Positions 7,321 through 8,345 of a stretch of DNA of 8,345 bases are shown here, piece after piece. The DNA comes from Candidatus Woesearchaeota archaeon (GTDB lineage Archaea > Nanobdellota > Nanobdellia > Woesearchaeales > UBA12501). The stretch covers positions 1 through 8,345 of the forward strand of contig JACOVM010000021.1 in NCBI GenBank assembly GCA_016177345.1, in the 5' to 3' direction. The position numbers and the translations under genes were made by a program. Under the pieces are notes generated by a model. The model saw nothing but the letters and a program-made list of their open reading frames with translations. It was not told the origin of the DNA and made no database searches. The stretch's first letter is position 1; each line of letters starts with the position of its first letter.

Positions 7321-7328
7321 GTTATACT
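7321..7328 (-). promoter_or_regulatory. TATA box for the Tat lipoprotein gene, inside the upstream stop codon
   Basis: The minus strand reads AGTATAAC. TATA is centred 27.5 nt before the ATG at 7297, the same spacing as for the genes at 2626 and 4089. The box consists of the last Val codon and the TAA stop of the preceding gene, so this gene can be transcribed both from its own leaderless promoter and by read-through. Confidence 0.55.
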
Positions 7329-8107
7329 GTTTGCAAATGTTCTTGAGCAAGCTCTCGAAAGAAATGGATACCATAAGTTGTATCGCCATCGAGAGATTGA
7401 ATGTACTCGTTCCATGATGGTAATGGTGCTGCAGTTCCGAGCAGCAACGCCCTTAATGGCTCAATATGGAGTTCTCCAACAACAACCCCTTTTTTTCCTT
7501 GGAGCCTATTGAACGTTTGTAATTGGGGATGATATAAGGAATGGTCTCGAACAAGAGCCTCATACCTGTCAATAGCGTTTATGGCATCTGTAAACATGGC
7601 ATGATATGGCCTTTCATCAACATCAACGCAAAAAGAGGGCAGCGCGTGGAGAAGGCCATCAAGGTTAACAGCCCAACGCGGGTGAGCTATTTTTTTGGCT
7701 AATGCATGGGCTCCCATTATTTGTATTCTCTCGTTTTGCGTTGTAGCGGTTCTCGCGACATCAATAAGGTCACGATAGAGCTCGCCAGCAAGAGCAAGAT
7801 GGCGATCTTCTCCAAAACAAGAAGTTGGAGTAACCTGGCTTTCCTCATCAAGATAAATAAGTGAGCCAGGGCATGCGTCTACTGCCTCAGTTTCATAAAA
7901 CTTTCCAAAGAGCGCTTTTGCGTGAAGCGCATCAGCATAGCCTTCTATCGCAAGATGATCTAAATCTTTTATTTGCGTTCGGAAATCTTCCTGTCTTTCC
8001 CTATCTGCATCTTTTAGTGGGTGATGATGAATTCCGATAAGAAGAATGCCGTGAACGTGCTGGTAAGAGGGAAGGTCATTTTTTGATATTTTGCCATTTG
8101 AAGCCAT
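7322..8107 (-). CDS. Uncharacterised protein, possibly TraB/TIKI/EreA-like
   Basis: A 261-residue protein without signal peptide or membrane segment, so probably cytoplasmic. I do not firmly recognise it. Its motif order recalls the TraB/TIKI/EreA superfamily: an N-terminal strand ending in a His cluster, LLIGIHHHP (22-30); a second strand with a conserved acid, LAIEGYAD (52-59); an ERPYHAMFTDAI helix (165-176) comparable to the family's RD..MA helix; and a late strand with another His, GVVVGELHIEPLR (207-219). Those His and Glu residues could bind a metal, as proposed for the superfamily. The middle (95-160) is helical. The ATG at 8107 is the only possible start, with a stop upstream at 8171-8173. 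There is no TATA box at the 27.5-nt position, so a leader is expected, perhaps from the box at 8279-8284. It lies 24 nt upstream of the Tat lipoprotein gene. The gene is real; the family is a moderate guess. Confidence 0.8.
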   Translation of the reverse strand: MASNGKISKNDLPSYQHVHGILLIGIHHHPLKDADRERQEDFRTQIKDLDHLAIEGYADALHAKALFGKFYETEAVDACPGSLIYLDEESQVTPTSCFGEDRHLALAGELYRDLIDVARTATTQNERIQIMGAHALAKKIAHPRWAVNLDGLLHALPSFCVDVDERPYHAMFTDAINAIDRYEALVRDHSLYHPQLQTFNRLQGKKGVVVGELHIEPLRALLLGTAAPLPSWNEYIQSLDGDTTYGIHFFRELAQEHLQTV

Positions 8108-8180
8108 ACCGATGCCCTCATCAAGCCACCCATTTGGACAAATTGTTGGATGGTATTGGGTTGTAAGGAATTAGGGTGGG

Positions 8181-8254
8181 TAAAAAGGCGGTTTCAAGAG
8201 GAATGGTTGTCAGGGGGATGCGGGTAGAAAAACATGCCCTCTTGAAACCTCTTT
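8181..8254 (-). ncRNA. Candidate structured small RNA (about 74 nt) or structured leader
   Basis: Read on the minus strand, a start site at 8254, predicted from the TTTAAA box by the 27.5-nt rule seen at other genes here, coincides with the 5' base of a long stem. The stem runs AAAGAG (one mismatch) then GTTTCAAGAGG and closes with CCTCTTGAAACC and GCCTTTTT, so the 3' end carries a T5 tract suited to archaeal termination. The roughly 36-nt loop is C-rich (CTACCCGCATCCCCCTG) and may form a short inner stem. There is no open frame in it. It could be a free RNA, or the first part of a roughly 147-nt leader of the gene starting at 8107. I recognise no known RNA family. Confidence 0.45.
8190..8249. 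repeat. Inverted repeat, 12-bp perfect arms
   Basis: GGTTTCAAGAGG (8190-8201) is the exact reverse complement of CCTCTTGAAACC (8238-8249). After one mismatch the pairing continues outward for six more positions, including one G-T pair (8183-8188 with 8251-8256). The arms enclose 36 nt. On either strand the outer end is a T5 run, so the element could also act as a terminator in either direction. Confidence 0.9.
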
Positions 8255-8276
8255 TTCACTATGAAAAGGCCGCTTG

Positions 8277-8286
8277 TATTTAAACT
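8277..8286 (-). promoter_or_regulatory. TTTAAA promoter box before the inverted repeat
   Basis: TTTAAA at 8279-8284 in a T/A-rich context. With the local 27.5-nt spacing it gives a minus-strand start at 8254, the base of the stem, and it is the best candidate promoter for the candidate RNA and the gene at 8107. In the plus direction it would start near 8309, where only a four-codon frame follows. Confidence 0.5.
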
Positions 8287-8300
8287 TTTCGTTTTTTGTT

Positions 8301-8345
8301 ACTTATAAGTGATAAAATAATGGGATATTAGTTACCTTAAAATAG
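8301..8345. promoter_or_regulatory. A/T-rich edge region with further TATA-like elements
   Basis: ACTTATAAGT (8301-8310) is a perfect 10-bp palindrome holding a TATAA core, and TTAAAATAG (8337-8345) ends the window. The latter resembles the box at 2696-2704 and could drive a plus-strand gene starting near 8367, outside the window. No gene is visible in 8301-8345. Confidence 0.3.

Noticed and set aside
8181..8256. The inverted repeat as a tRNA, a C/D or H/ACA guide RNA, a CRISPR repeat or a transposon end.
   Set aside because: There is no cloverleaf, no C box with a D box (only one CTGA), no ACA at the expected 3' position, only one repeat unit, and no transposase or target-site duplication nearby.

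Overview
The window looks like chromosomal DNA of an archaeon, probably of the Woesearchaeota/DPANN type or a relative; the phylum is inference. The archaeal signs are promoter architecture (TTTAAA or TATA boxes centred exactly 27.5 nt before the ATG of three genes, which implies leaderless mRNAs), a cytoplasmic M1 aminopeptidase of tricorn-factor type, and T-rich tracts instead of classical terminators. Coding density is high. There are no tRNA or rRNA genes, insertion sequences or CRISPR arrays. Six genes longer than 200 codons and one 50-codon gene are supported.

Left part (20-4010): a divergent pair. On the minus strand is a complete M1-family zinc aminopeptidase with intact GAMEN and HExxH-x18-E motifs. 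On the plus strand is a Sec-type lipoprotein with a degenerate M23/biotinyl-lipoyl-like barrel. Two TATA boxes of opposite orientation lie in the short gap between them.

Middle (4059-6121): a plus-strand operon. First comes a 232-residue conserved-looking protein of unknown function with an alpha/beta N-domain, a helical linker and a C-terminal winged helix. It overlaps by 4 bp (ATGA) the gene for ScpB, the SMC-associated chromosome segregation factor, here with an unusually long acidic, glutamine-rich tail. A 50-residue zinc-ribbon protein follows. A T-rich terminator closes the operon.

Right part (6122-8107): two minus-strand genes 24 nt apart. The upstream one (7322-8107) has motifs reminiscent of the TraB/TIKI/EreA-like superfamily, a weak call. 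The downstream one is a Tat-exported lipoprotein with a SirB1-like transglutaminase core (Cys-His-Asn/Asp pattern) and TPR repeats. Its own TATA box is built from the last codons of the upstream gene.

Right edge (8108-8345): a non-coding stretch with the most unexplained structure in the window, a long inverted repeat (12 bp perfect, about 18 bp in all). Its base coincides with the start site predicted from a TTTAAA box at the same 27.5-nt spacing, and its other end carries a T5 tract. This is the layout expected of a small stable RNA of about 74 nt on the minus strand, or of a structured leader for the TraB-like gene.
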